Shown piece by piece: positions 41,031 to 53,300 of a stretch of DNA of 64,000 bases (within the stretch, counting starts at the first letter, position 1; the number at the start of each line of letters is the position of its first letter). Where the stretch lies: positions 124,001 through 188,000 of the forward strand of contig NZ_BONY01000001.1 in the NCBI RefSeq assembly GCF_016862955.1, in the 5' to 3' direction. Source of the stretch: Rhizocola hellebori. GTDB lineage: Bacteria > Actinomycetota > Actinomycetes > Mycobacteriales > Micromonosporaceae. The translations under genes and the position numbers were made by a program. The notes under the pieces are model-generated. The model ran no database searches and was not told the origin of the DNA. It worked only from the letters and a program-made list of their open reading frames with translations.

Positions 41031-42163
41031 GCTCCGGGGTGTTCTGGGCGAGCGTGGACGATCCGCGCCCGCCCAGCGCCTCCGAAATCAGAGCCCGGCG
41101 GCTGCGCGGCATGCTCTTCGCCGCGCCCTGGCTCTCGCCGCTGATCGGCACCTTCGCCGCGATCCAGCGCGGGCAGGTGCCGCAGCCGTGGCTGGCCGCC
41201 CTGGGCCTGGTGGCCTTCATCGCGCTCTACCTCTACGTGGTCGTCAAAGCTTTCGGCCGCCGCGCCGCCGACCCGACCGCGATGGATCAGGCCGTGCTGT
41301 TCCTCACCACCGGCCTGGCCGTAGCGCTGATGCTCCGATACTCGACCAGCCCCGGCTGGTGGGGGCTGACCCTCTACCTCACCGCCGCCGGAGCCGCGCT
41401 TTACCGCCCGCCCAAGGCGTTCTACTGGATCGGCGGTGTCATCGCCCTGCAAGTCGCCATCGGCGTCATGAACCAGCACACTCCGCAAGACATCGCCGAG
41501 ACTGCGTTCTCCACGCTGCTCGGCGGGGCCGTGGTCCTGCTCATGCGGCAGATGGTGCAGCTGATCCGGGTGCTGCGCGACACCCGCGACGAGCTGGCCC
41601 GCACCGCCGTCGAACGCGAACGGCTGCGTTTCGCCCGCGACCTGCACGACCTGCTGGGCCACAGCCTTTCCCTGATCGTGGTAAAGGCCGCGGTGGCGCG
41701 CAGGATGGCCGCCACCGATCCACAACGCGCCGCGCAGGAGGCTACCGAGATCGAACAGATCGGGCGCACCGCGCTGACCGAGGTACGTCAGGTGGTGACC
41801 GGCTACCGGACTCTGACCTTCGGCGACGAGGTGCGCAAGGCTGAAGCGTCGCTCAAGGACGCGGGCATCGACACCGTCGTGCGGGTCACCGATCGCGAGC
41901 TACCGTCCAATCTCGACGATGTCTTCGGCTGGGTGGTGCGCGAGGCCGTCACCAACGTCATCCGGCACAGTGGCGCTTCTTCATGCGTTATAGCTTTGTC
42001 TGGTACCAAGGAATGGGTGCTGGAAATCAGAGACGACGGAAAGGGCGGGCCACCGAGCACGGGCAACGGCTTGCGCGGGTTGACCGAACGCATGGCCGAG
42101 GTAGGCGGCACACTGTCCGTCATGACCGACGACGGCTACACCCTCCGGGCGGCCGCACGATGA
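41027..42163 (+). CDS. NarL-type sensor histidine kinase
   Basis: The 378-residue protein has an N-terminal membrane region of about five helices, a HisKA_3 dimerisation domain with phosphoacceptor His in RFARDLHDLLGHSLSL, and an HATPase domain (VVREAVTNVIRHS, GNGLRGLTERM). It phosphorylates the response regulator that overlaps its stop (ATGA). Together with the exporter upstream this is the DesK/LiaS-like arrangement sensing membrane or drug stress. Confidence 0.9.
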   Translation: MSSGVFWASVDDPRPPSASEIRARRLRGMLFAAPWLSPLIGTFAAIQRGQVPQPWLAALGLVAFIALYLYVVVKAFGRRAADPTAMDQAVLFLTTGLAVALMLRYSTSPGWWGLTLYLTAAGAALYRPPKAFYWIGGVIALQVAIGVMNQHTPQDIAETAFSTLLGGAVVLLMRQMVQLIRVLRDTRDELARTAVERERLRFARDLHDLLGHSLSLIVVKAAVARRMAATDPQRAAQEATEIEQIGRTALTEVRQVVTGYRTLTFGDEVRKAEASLKDAGIDTVVRVTDRELPSNLDDVFGWVVREAVTNVIRHSGASSCVIALSGTKEWVLEIRDDGKGGPPSTGNGLRGLTERMAEVGGTLSVMTDDGYTLRAAAR

Positions 42164-42765
42164 TCCGGCTGCTGCTCGCCGAGGACCAGGGCATGATGCG
42201 CAGCGCCCTGGCGCTCCTGCTCGGCCTCGAGCCCGACATCGAAGTGGTGGCCCAGGTCGACCGCGGCGACGCCGTCCTGGCCGCCGCCCTTGAACACCGG
42301 CCCGACGCCGCGCTGCTGGACATCGAGATGCCCGGCACCTCGGGCCTCGACGCCGCCGCCCAGCTGCGCACCCACCTTCCGGCCTGCCGCGTCATCATCC
42401 TCACCACCTTCGGCAGACCCGGCTACCTTCGCCGCGCCATGGACGGCGGCGCCCGCGGCTTCCTCGTCAAAGACGCCCCCGTCGAAGAACTCGCCGCCGC
42501 CATCCGCCAAGTCCTGGCCGGCCAAACCGTCATCGACCCCGCCCTGGCCGCCGCCGCCCTAGCCGCCGGCCCCAACCCGCTCACCGACCGCGAACGCGAA
42601 GTCCTCTCCGCCGCCGCCGACGGCGCAAGCGTCGCCGACCTCGCCATACGGCTGCACCTCTCCGAAAGCACCGTGCGCAACTATCTTTCGGCCGCCATCG
42701 GCAAAACCGCCACCCGCAACCGCATGGAAGCCGTCCAAGCCGCCCGAGCCCAAGGCTGGCTCTAG
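42160..42765 (+). CDS. NarL/LuxR-type response regulator
   Basis: The 201-residue protein has a receiver domain (LLLAEDQGMMRSA, phosphoacceptor Asp in DAALLDIEMPG, Lys in FLVKDAP) and a LuxR helix-turn-helix (NPLTDREREVLSAAADGAS, then HLSESTVRNYLSA). It is the partner of the overlapping kinase and likely regulates the exporter genes. Confidence 0.93.
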   Translation: MIRLLLAEDQGMMRSALALLLGLEPDIEVVAQVDRGDAVLAAALEHRPDAALLDIEMPGTSGLDAAAQLRTHLPACRVIILTTFGRPGYLRRAMDGGARGFLVKDAPVEELAAAIRQVLAGQTVIDPALAAAALAAGPNPLTDREREVLSAAADGASVADLAIRLHLSESTVRNYLSAAIGKTATRNRMEAVQAARAQGWL

Positions 42766-42782
42766 CGGGGCGCTCGGTGCGG

Positions 42783-43121
42783 CTAGAGGACTTCTAGCAA
42801 GGCATCGATCTCCACCTGCCGTTCTGGATGCGCCTGTACGTACCGGGCCGCCACCTCGTCTCGAAGTTCTGGTATCTCCAAGGCGGCCAAGACTGCCGCA
42901 TTCTCGCGCATTCCCTGCCCATGCTCCTCGCTGCGCAGCCACGCATCCAATGGCTGATGGCGGCTGCGGTGAGACGCCACTGACCTCCTCGCAGCGGCAA
43001 GGGCTTCGACCATCTGCGCCTTGGTTGGCGGCGGTGAGATGCCGGCACAAAGCAGGGCCATCAGAGCCGCCCGCCGACGATCCTCAAGCGCTTCTTCCAT
43101 CTCGGCGCAACTCCGTGACAA
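42783..43121 (-). CDS. Hypothetical helical protein
   Basis: The protein is 112 residues from 43121 or 105 from ATG 43100. It is strongly helical and charged (EEALEDRRRAALMALLCAG, RDEVAARYVQAHPERQVEIDALLEVL) with no membrane segment. Not recognised. It overlaps the 3' end of the lipoprotein gene, so it belongs to the same minus-strand operon behind the RHS toxin. Whether it takes part in toxin immunity is unknown. Confidence 0.6.
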   Translation of the reverse strand: MSRSCAEMEEALEDRRRAALMALLCAGISPPPTKAQMVEALAAARRSVASHRSRHQPLDAWLRSEEHGQGMRENAAVLAALEIPELRDEVAARYVQAHPERQVEIDALLEVL

Positions 43122-43692
43122 CCTGGTTGAGAAGCTTCGTCGCCAACGCCCACTCTCCGACGAGGCGCGGCCCGGAATAGGCGGGATCAGCCGGGACGAA
43201 CTTCATGTCGAGATAGAGATTCGCATCAACCGCGATCGTCGAATAACCAGCCTTGTCGCCCCGGTAATACCGAGCCGCTTCCGCTGCGGTCTGCACATCA
43301 TCTTTATCGCCACGCATCTCCCCGTCGTACTTTGCCGCACCCTTGTTGAAAGCCGTTTGGGCACCTTCAGCAGAGGAAAAGGTCTGGGCCACCAGGTCGA
43401 GTCTTTGGACAAACTGGGGATTCGCCTTCTTGTCGGTCAGTGTGACCCGGCAGGTCACCTTGTCCGAGGTGTCAGCCTGTTCGCCGGGCGACAAGTTGCT
43501 CGCTTCGCCAATCGGGCTGAAGTCAATCCGCTGGCACAGATCAGCCTTCATCGCATACGACGCAGGCTTCGGCGCCGACGCCTCAGAGCCCGATCCGCCA
43601 GCACAACCCCCGACACTCAAAGCTACGAGTGACAGCGTCGCGCCCAGAACCAATGACGCTCGTGCCGCAGTCGCTCGAATCGCGAACCCCAT
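43084..43692 (-). CDS. Putative lipoprotein (DUF3558-like)
   Basis: The 202-residue protein has a lipoprotein signal ending LSVGGC at about residue 29, then a Ser/Ala-rich spacer and a soluble domain with two cysteines (ADLCQRIDF and DKVTCRVTL), the pattern of DUF3558-type actinobacterial lipoproteins. GGAGG precedes the start. It lies downstream of the toxin and presumed immunity genes on the same strand; a link to the toxin is only positional. Confidence 0.72.
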   Translation of the reverse strand: MGFAIRATAARASLVLGATLSLVALSVGGCAGGSGSEASAPKPASYAMKADLCQRIDFSPIGEASNLSPGEQADTSDKVTCRVTLTDKKANPQFVQRLDLVAQTFSSAEGAQTAFNKGAAKYDGEMRGDKDDVQTAAEAARYYRGDKAGYSTIAVDANLYLDMKFVPADPAYSGPRLVGEWALATKLLNQVVTELRRDGRSA

Positions 43693-43768
43693 CACGGTAT
43701 CTCGTCCTCCCCAGGAGGTGTGGGCTGCGGTCACGCTGCACCAACCGCCCACACCTCCAAACTCACTA

Positions 43769-44320
43769 TTAGCCGATTTTCGTACCAGCAAGCACTGTCG
43801 CAATCGCCGCATCCAGGGTTTGATCCCGCTCGCTACTACGCAACTTCTCCAGCAGCTCCTCGCCCTCAATGAGGCGGCCGCTACCAAGAAGATTCGCATC
43901 ATCAACAATTTGACCCGCTGCACACACAGCGATGGCTATCGACATCGCAATACTGAGTACATAAGAGCCATCGGTTCGATCCGAAGTGACATAGGCGAAG
44001 AGGCCCGACTCCGGATCATCACCTCTGGGCAAGAACTCCGCCAGACCGAGTGAACATCCACCCCCGATGGCGGGGACTTCAAGCAGAAAGTCGATCGATT
44101 CCGTCCCCGCCCCCCATGAGTAGGGGTCATATATCTCAGCCAACCCTTGAGGTTCGATCGGGCGACGACCGCCGCCGGCAACGAGCGTCGATGTCGCAAT
44201 CACTGTGAGTGACTCATCACCTGGACTGCCGAGGATCTCCTGCAAATGGGCCGTAGAAGATCTAAGCACCTCATCCAGCGTAAAGCTGCGATTCACCCGC
44301 ACCGACCACTCGACGCTCAC
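43769..44320 (-). CDS. Presumed immunity protein of the RHS toxin
   Basis: The 183-residue protein begins MSVEWSVRVNRSFTLDEVL, starts 10 bp after the stop of the giant RHS gene (GTG, GGAG upstream) and has no signal peptide. Acidic, mixed alpha/beta character with a hydrophobic strand GSYVLSIAMSIAIAVCAAG. Polymorphic toxin loci place the immunity gene directly after the toxin tip, which is the reason for this call; no known immunity family was recognised. Confidence 0.6.
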   Translation of the reverse strand: MSVEWSVRVNRSFTLDEVLRSSTAHLQEILGSPGDESLTVIATSTLVAGGGRRPIEPQGLAEIYDPYSWGAGTESIDFLLEVPAIGGGCSLGLAEFLPRGDDPESGLFAYVTSDRTDGSYVLSIAMSIAIAVCAAGQIVDDANLLGSGRLIEGEELLEKLRSSERDQTLDAAIATVLAGTKIG

Positions 44321-44329
44321 TTCAGTCTC

Positions 44330-47300
44330 CTATGCACAGGTTCCGTTTGTGCAATAAATCCAACCGCTATCAGTCTTGATGAAGATCTGGCCAACGGTTC
44401 CTTGCGTCGTAATGTCCGCGAAGTTTCCCTTCGCGATGAAGTCTCGCATCACTGCATCGGAAACATTCGATGCTCTAATCGAGACAATCCCATTGGAATA
44501 ACCGGCATTCCTTAGTTGACTTTCAGCTTTAGACGCATGCCGGAAGACGGCGGTTGGGCTAGCCCCGGTCACGTCCTTCAGGCTCGTCGGAATACTATCC
44601 ATCCAGCCGTCAATTCCCGGCATGTTCGGTGCGGTCTGTCCAACAAAGTTGCCAGCTCCCGCGTAGTCACCAAGCTCTTTCGCATGAGCCGCCTCGGTTG
44701 GACTCATCCTATTCGGCGTGACGATACAGGGCCCGCTACTGTTGTGCACGAGAACCGGCGTAGCCCCTGCCAGCACGTAATAGGTGTGGAGATCCGACAC
44801 CGTGAGGTTGTAGGCCAAGCCTTCCGTGGTGGGCTTTACTGCGCTGCTCGTCACCGGAACGCGACGGCCGTCGGCTGCGATGAGCAGGTCGCCTCGGTCT
44901 AGCTCGTCCGCACGCTGCCACTCTTGGTCGGTGTCGTTCCAGAACGGGTGATCTTCGGTGGTCCTGACGACCTTTCCATCGACTTCCAGCTCAACGAAAC
45001 TGTCGTCGTGAATCCAAACTGCGGTGATCGTGCGACCGCCGCTTTCGCCGGTTTCGGGATCTGAGGCGTGGACCTTGTCGCCGATGCGTACGTCGGCTAG
45101 CGCCTTCGAGTTTCCATCCGCCATGAGCACGCGGGTGTCGGGGCTGAAGCTGCAGAAGGCGCCACCACGGCTAATCTTTAGATCCTCTAGCCCTTTGAGA
45201 GCCTTCGCGTCGGCGCCAAGGGAATTCGCTATGGCGGCGCCAAGCCTGCCCATTTTCGCTAGTTTGGCCAGGCCGCCCAGGGGAATGAGCCCGATTGCCG
45301 TCCAGACACATGCGTCGCGTTCGCCTGCGGCGCATTTCATTCCGTCGATTACGGTGCCGACGACCGGGACCAGGCTCAGCAGGAATTCGAAGACTTCGCC
45401 GACTGTCTCGCCGCCACCGCCGCACATGGTGGGGTTCAGTTCGCAGTAGGAGCCTCTGAGGACGGCCGCCTTGTCCTCCTCGCCGAGCTGGGCGAAGGGG
45501 ACGCCGAACATCTCGCGTGAGTAGTCATCCAGCGACCACTTGTGGCCGTGCTTCAGGACCGTTCCGCAGTAGGGCACGCTGGTGTAAAGGCTCTTGTCGA
45601 CGTTCCAGTTTTCGAGTGCGCTTTGGTTTTCAAGAGCTGTGCCGCAATTGACTTCGTTGTCGAAGGTGAACTTGCCGGTCAGGTAGTCGTCGAGGTTGCT
45701 GACACCGCCTTCGCAGACGATCAGCCCGACGCCTTCGCTGTCCTCGACGAAGCCGCCATGGCATGCGCCGTCCTTGATGGTGTAGGCACCGGGGCCTCCG
45801 CTGCTGGGTGGTGGGGTGGCAGCGATCATCGAGGATTTGATCGCGGCGATGCGTGCCGCTTTCTTGATCTTCTTGATGACTTTGGCTTCCGCCGGGTGGC
45901 TTTCGAGATATTGGGCTTCCTCTACCTCGGAGCCGGTGACCATGGGCACGTGGCCGGTGGGGTCCACGTTGACGAGCGGATTTGCGTTGCCGTAGCCGTA
46001 CTTGTTGCCGCCGACCGAGGCTGGCACGGGCGAGACGTCGATGGTGTCGCGGGTGTCGAACTGGCCGGTGTCGGTGTTGTACCAGCGGGCGTGCATGTTG
46101 ACCCGGCCGGTGGCCGTGTCCGACCAGCCGGACTGGAAGCCGAGGCTGCCCTGCATCCCAGTGGAGGCAAGGGTTTTGCCGAACGGGTCGTAGGTGGTCG
46201 AGCCGGTGAAGGTGGCCGAGGTCGCGCCGAATTGGGCAACGACGTCCGAGTGCAGGTCGGTCCAGGCGTAGACGCCGGCGCCGGTGGGTTTGACGCCGAG
46301 CAGGTCGCCCGCGGGGCCGTGCACATATTTGGCGGTCGGGTCCTCGGCGAGCTGGTTGCCCAGCGCCGTGTATTTGAAGCCGGCTCGGACCATCCGGTCC
46401 AGCCCGTCGTATTCGTAGGAGCTGTACCCGGTTCCGGTGCTGTACTGGCGGATCACCCGGCCGAAGGCGTCGGTCTCGGTCGGCAAAGTCACCGTGCCGG
46501 TCGTGGCCGACAGCATGGTGCCGCGCGGGGTGTAGGCGTAGTTGGTCCCGTCGGCGGTCTTGAGCCGGTTGCGCTCGTCGTAGGTGAAGTTGCGCAGCCC
46601 GGCCTGCAGCCGGTTTCCGGACTTGTCCCACAGGTAGGATGCGCCGTTCCAGGAGGTGAGCCGGTTGGCGTAGTCGTAGGTGTAGACATTGGTGGCTGCG
46701 CCGGTGAACCCGGTGGTGTTCTTGGAGGTCAGGTTCCCGTTCTTGTCCCACCCATAGGTGATCTTCCCGAGCGACGTGCCGCCCGAGGTCTTCACCTCGT
46801 CGGTTTCCAGGCGCTGCGAGCCGTCGGTGCGGTAGCCGAGAAGCCGGCGGTTTTGATTGGAGCCGTAGGTGATCTGCGTAACCTGCGAAAGGTTGTTGTA
46901 GTTGTAGTCGAGCGCGATTCCGGCCGCCGTGTTGGTGACGGTGTCCAGACGCGCGCCGGTGTCATAGGTATATGACGTCAGCCCAGCCGCATCGGTACAC
47001 GATGCCAGCAGGCCGTCGGGTGTGTAGGAGAAGCTGGACGCTCCGGATGGCCCGGTGGTGCTGGCGAGTTTGCCGCGGCCGTCGTAGATGAAGTTGTTGG
47101 TGCCACCCGAACCTGAGGCAGACTTGAGCCGGCCCGCCAGGTCGTAGTCGAGCACCCGGTCGGTGGTGGCGGCCTGCGCCCCGGTTCCGGTGGTGGTCTT
47201 GGGCCGGCCGGCGGTGTCATAGGTCTGTGTGGTCGACACCCCGCCGGGCAGGGTCTGCCCGACAGCGAGTCCGGCCGCGTTGTATTTGATGGTGAAGGTA

Positions 47301-50300
47301 CGGTCGACGGCGTTCGGATGGGCATTCGTAGGCGGCTCGATCCGCGACTCGGGCAGGTTCCACGTGTTGTAGGTGGTGACGTAGTGGTAGCCGCGCCCGT
47401 CGGTGAACCGGGTCGGGTTACCTGCGATGTCGTAGCCGAAGGTCGAGGTGATCGAGTCCGACGAGCTGATCGGCTCGATGGTGCGGATCAGCTGATTGAG
47501 CGCGTCATAGGTGAACGTGGTCGTGTTGGTGCGGGCGTCGTTCACCGACAGCGTGTTGTTGTTCTTGTCGAAAGTGGCCAGCACGGTGGAATACACCGCA
47601 CCGCCGGGGTCCAGCGTCTGCTGGCGATCCACCCGGCCGAAGTCGTCGTAGCGCAACGTCTGCTGGGAGTTGTCGGCAAGCTTGGTTGCTGTCTTGCGCG
47701 CGGCGAAGTCGTAGCTGTAGTCGACGGCCACGCCCGCACCGTCGACCACCCTGGTCAGGTCGCCGGCGTTGTTGTGGGTGTAGGTGATCGCGGAGCGGCC
47801 CGGGCCGGGCGGTGTCACCGTCGCCAGCCAGCCGTTTACGTGGTAGCTGTAGTTCGTGATGTAGCTCGCCGGGGGCGAAGCCACCACCTCGGTGGAGGTG
47901 AGCACCCGCTCCATGTAGTCGTAGGTCGCCTCGGCCCGTACCCCGGTCGGATCGGTGACCGACGACTGCTGGCCGTTGAGGGTGTACCCGAACCGTGAGA
48001 CGCCCAGGTCCGGTGCAGTGGTTGAGGCGAGCCGTCCCAACTGGTCGTAGATGTAGGTCGTCGCATTGTTCAGTGGATCGATGGTCTTCTTAACCAAGCC
48101 GTTGTTGAAGTACTCGGTCTTGGCCACCGAGTCGATGGGCGTCGACGATCCCGGCGCGGTGTACGACGGCTTGTGGGCCTCGGTCACCCGGCCGTTCGCG
48201 TCCACCACGAACGTGCTGATCAGACCGCGCGGGTCCTTTACCGCGACCTGGTCGCCGAACGTGTTGTAGCCGATGGTGCTCACCCGGAACACGGTCACCG
48301 GAGTGCCGCCGGATTCCTCCGAGGCCACCGCGGGCAGCTTCGTCTCGGTCTGACGGCCGGCAGCGTCGTATTCGGCATACGTGCGGCTGCCGTTCGGGTC
48401 TGTCATCGACGTGGCAAGGCCACGCTTGTCCAGCTGCCACGAAGTGCGCTGCGCGGTCGTCGCGGTGGGCGCGGTTCCGTTGTAGACAGCCAGAATCTCG
48501 GCCGGCGTCAGCGCCTTCTGGTAGGCCTGGAGATCGTCGACGGTGCCTTTGAATTTACTCCCGCCCAGGCAGCTGAGGCAGAACACGCCCTTGCTCGGCC
48601 ACATCGTGATGTTCGACAGCGAATTGGCTTGCGCCACCCCGTTGACGTAAAGCACGAGGGTCTTCGCGGCAGCGTTGTACACCCCGGTCAGGTGGGTCCA
48701 CGTGTTCAGGGTCGGGGTGACATCTGAACGCGCCACCAGGCTCGTCCCCGGATCGCCGGAACCGACCACCATCGCCCACCGGTCGTAGAACGACGAGTAC
48801 TCGAGGTTGAACGCCAATCTGGTCTGCCCCCACTGCCCGGCGATGACGCGCGTGGAGGCCTTGTCGGCCAGTTTCGCCCACGCCGAAATCGTGAAGCTCT
48901 GCGCGGAGTCCAGCACCGGGCCGGCCATGTCGATCTGGGTGGTGGTGCCGTCGAACACGGCCGAACCGCCGCGCTCCGCCGACCAGGTGACACCGGTGGC
49001 CGTGGCGGGACTGTTGCCGAATGCGTCGGCGGTGTCGTTGTCCAGCTTCCACCGGCCCGCCAGGCCGCCGCTGCCGCCGGCCGTGACGGTCTTCGAGGTT
49101 TGCCGGCCGGCCAGGTCGTAGGCGGCTTCGATGGTCTGCTGCCCGGACGCCGCGGAAACCCTTGTGGTGATGACGTTGTCGTCGAGTCCGTAGCTGAACG
49201 TGGTGGTGCGGTTGACTCCGGCCGCGTCCAGGGTGGCCGACGTTTTCCGCGACGCGGCGTCAACGACGAATGAGGTCAGCGTCGCTCCGTTGTTGGTGGT
49301 TTTGGTGAGCGGGTTCCCGGCGGCGTCGTAGGTGTTGGCCTCCAACACGAACTTCGTCGGCCCGTCTTCGCGGGTGACGGTGACGGGCAGGTTGTTGTCG
49401 GTGTAAGTGTAGGTGGTCAGGTAATTCCTCGCGTCGGTCACCGACGCCAGCCGGCCGCCCGGATCGTAGGCACGCCTTTCGGTCACCAGGTCGGCTGCGG
49501 CCGTGGGGTTGTTGGGATCGCCCGTCCAGCCCACCAGCGTGGTGGTGATTTTATTGCCGTTCTTGTCGTAAGCGATGGCGGTGGCGACGCCATCGGGCTT
49601 CGTCGTCTTGACCGGCCGGCCCGACAGATCGTACTCGGTCGTCGTCACCAGATTCATGGCATCGGTTTGGGTGGTCTGCTGGCCCAAGGTGTTGTAACCG
49701 AACTTCACCTCACGCCAGCCGTCCCCGCCGGTGAGGTCCTCGCTCTTGACCGACGTGGTGTGCCCGTCGAGATCGTAGGTGGTCGTCGTCTTCTTGGTGT
49801 GCAGGATGCTGCTGTTGACACGGTCGTACATCGCCGGATCCGTCTGCGTCTGCACGCGGCCGTAGGCGTCGTAGGTGAACGTGGTGACCAGATCGCCGCC
49901 ATCGGCCTTGACCGTCTTCTTGGTCATCCGGCCGACCGCGTCGTATTCGAACACGGTCGCCAGACCGGCTGCGTCGGTGCTTTGCAACAGATCGCCGTTG
50001 GCATAGTAGGTCGACGTGGTGGTGCCGCCGTTGGGCGAGGTGACCGTGGTCGGCAGGCCTTTGATTCCGGTGGTGGTGTAGGCCGTGGTGGCGACCCGGC
50101 CGAGCGGATCGGTGACACTGATCCGGTTACAGGCCGCGTCATAGGCATACGCGGTGCGATAGGCGTTGTCGGTGTCCGACGACGACCTCGGATCACGCAC
50201 GGCTTCGATCTGATCGTTGCACGGGTCGTTGGCCGCACCCAGGTGGTAGCTGTTGTACACGGTGGAGCATTTGTTTTCGGAGCGGTCCTGACAGGTGGTG

Positions 50301-53300
50301 GACGTCTTCACGTTGCCCCGCGATTCGCGTTGCAGCACGGTCATGTTGCCGTTTGCGTCCACAGTGGACTGAAGGAAACCCTTTTCGTCGTACCCGAAAA
50401 CAGTCCTCCCGCCCAGAGGATCGACCTGCTGGACCTGGCGGCCGCCGGCCAGCACGTCATAGATGTAACTGGTGGTGGTCGCCTGCGGCCCGGTCGCGGC
50501 GGGGCCGGTGACCGAAATCGTCTTGGCCGGCACGGCAACTGGCTGGCCGGTGATCGGGTCCAGGGTGCGCGCCGCGTATTGGGCTTCCACCTGAGCCGCG
50601 GTCAGCGCATTGCGGTAGGTGGCCACCTCCGCGATGTGGCCCGCCCACGGCCCGTATTGGCCGCCGGCGTATTTGAAGCGGCCCAGCGACAGCGGGCCCG
50701 CGGCGAAGATGGATGGCACAGCGACTGTATTCTGCGGGACGCCGTTGACATACAGGGTTATCTTGCCCTGGGTTTTGTCGTAGACCCCGGCTAGGTGGGT
50801 CCAGGTGTTGAGCGCTGTCGAGTCGAGCGCGGAGGCGCTGAAGGTCGTCGGCGAGTCGACATCGTTCTGGCTCACCATGAACCGGTATCGATCGCTCGAG
50901 GGATCGTGATAGAGCAGCGCCGAATAGATCCGGTTTCCCTCGAAGGAAATCGCGGCCCGCTGCACAGTCTTGTCGGTGAGGTAGACCCAACCGGACATCG
51001 AGAATGACTTCGAGGTGTCGATGGTGGTGCTGTTGGCTTGAATGTAGGAGTTGTTGAAGCTGGCGGCTTTAGCGCCGAACGGCCCGTCGAATGAGCCGAA
51101 GGTGACCGCCGACGCGGTCGCGGTCGCCCCGTTGAGCTCGTTGGCGGCGCTGCCGACCAGCCGGTAGTGGTCGACCGGTGCCCCGGACATCACGGCTGAG
51201 GTGTAAGGCAGGCTGGACCCGGCGACGGTGGGGGCGCCGATTGTCCACTGCCCGTTGTCGGCGTCGGTGACCTTGGTGACCACGCTCGTCCCAGCCTGGT
51301 ATTCGACCTGCGCGGTGATCCCGGTCGACGGCCGGGTGATCCTGGTCAGCGAGCTCGCCGCGACCCGGCCGGCGTCCCACATGCCGGTCACCTCGGCCGC
51401 GCGCAACGGCCGGGTGTAGAAGGCGAAGTCGGAGATCGAGCCGTTGAAGTAGCCGTCGTTGCCGGAGGTTTGCGGCCACAGCGCCCATTTGCCCGACCCG
51501 ATGATGGCGTTGGTGCCGAAGGCGATGTCGGCGACACCTGTCAGCGTCCCTATCAGCTGACCGTCCAGATACATGTCCTGGGTGGTGGCCGACAGGGTCA
51601 GTGCCACGTGATGCCAGTTGCCGTTGTTGACCGCGGCGGCGGTGGTGATGGGCACGCCTGCGCCCTGATAGAACTCACCGCGGAGCTTGCCGTCCGTACC
51701 GATGTAAAGCACCGGATTCCAGCCGTTGGCCGGATTGGCCGCCAGCGACGCGGATTGCAAGGAATACAGGACACCGGTCCCGGTGGTCTTGAACCACATC
51801 GACACCGACTGCCAGGACGAGGTCAGCGCCACCTTCTGCGGCAGCGTGATGTGGGCGTTGCTGCCGTTGAATCCGGCGCTCGTCCCGGACTGCGTCAAAA
51901 TGCCGGGCTGGCCCTGCGATACGTTCTGGTACACGCCGGCTGCGGTGTCGAAGTCGTCGATGACCGCCGACGCCGCGCCCGGAATTCCCGCGGCCTCACC
52001 CAATCGCAGATAGGTATGCGGACGGGCGTTGAGCGCGGTGGCCGGGTAGGCCCAGGTCGGCCCGTAGGTGTAGACGGTGCACGCGGTGGTGGTGGTCGGG
52101 TCGCACACCTTCGTCAGGTTGCTGCCGGTGTAGGTGTAGGTCCATTTCTGGGCCAGGTCGTTGGCGACCTCGGTCACCCGCGAGTTGACGATGGTGAAGA
52201 AGAGTTTGCGGCCCGAAGCGCCGGTCATCGACACCAGCTTGCCGGTGCCGTCGTAGTCAAGCGCCAGCCCGCGCGCGTTGGTATCGGTGATGGATTTGAG
52301 TTTGAACGTCGGCGCGGTGCCCTGCGTGAACGAATACTTGGTGCCGTCCTTGTCGGTGAGCGCGTAACCGCCGGCCACCGCGGCCAGTTCAGAGAAGCGG
52401 CCCGACGGCGGCGTGAAGGTTGTCCCATCGGGGTTACGGCCGAACGCCACCTCCTGCCCCGACGGATAGGTGATCACGATCGTGGTCGGCGTCTCGGTCG
52501 CCTTGGCGTCAAGCACCGTGGACCAGCTCGCCCCGAACATCCCGCCGGTACGCGGATCGCGGGTGTTGTAGTTGCGCACTATGGCCAGCGCCGGGCCGGG
52601 CGAGGCAGCCTGGGCGTCGGTGGCCGAGGTGGTGAAGTTGCCGATCTCCGCGGAGAAGCCTTTGCCGCCGTTCTGGGACAGGCTGGAGGTGATCGGCGGT
52701 TGCGGCACGGCCGTGGAAAGCACCTTCCACGACTGGTTGGTCGAGGCCAGCGCCCCGTCCCAGGCCTGCGCCGTCCACACGTAAGTCTTGCCCCACGACA
52801 GTTTTCCTGCCGGAACCGTCCACTTGGTATTCGCCGAGAAGCCGGAGTCGGCGACGTCGACAAAGGTCGAGCCGACCGCCTCCTTGACGAGGAACCGGTA
52901 GGTCACCGGCAACGGGAACGCGTCCGAGTCGCTTCCCCGCACCAGTAGCTCGGGGGTCAACGTCGGGGTGGCATAGCCGTGCTCCGGGTACTGCGTGTCG
53001 ATCATCGGCGCGGCGTTGAGGCTGTAGTTGAGTTCCAGGTAGGGCTTGAGGTTGGTGTTGATCGACGACAGTTTCTTCCACGTGGTGTCGCTCGTGCTGG
53101 ATTCATCGCCCAGCAGTGCCACCCCGTTGTTGGTCCCGCCGCTTGTCCATCGGTTGAGCACAGCGGCGCCGTTGGCGTTGAACGGGATCCCCCACCAGAT
53201 GCCCACGTTAAAGCTTTGAGGATCGTGGTTGTTGCAAACAGTCGAGTTAGGCGTGCCCCAGGAGCTGCCCATCTCCGCGCCCAATGCGGGCTGGTTGTTC

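Noticed and set aside
42763-42800. Inverted repeat TCTAGC/GCTAGA between response regulator and minus-strand gene as terminator
   Set aside because: Only 6 bp with a long loop and no T-tract; too weak to call.
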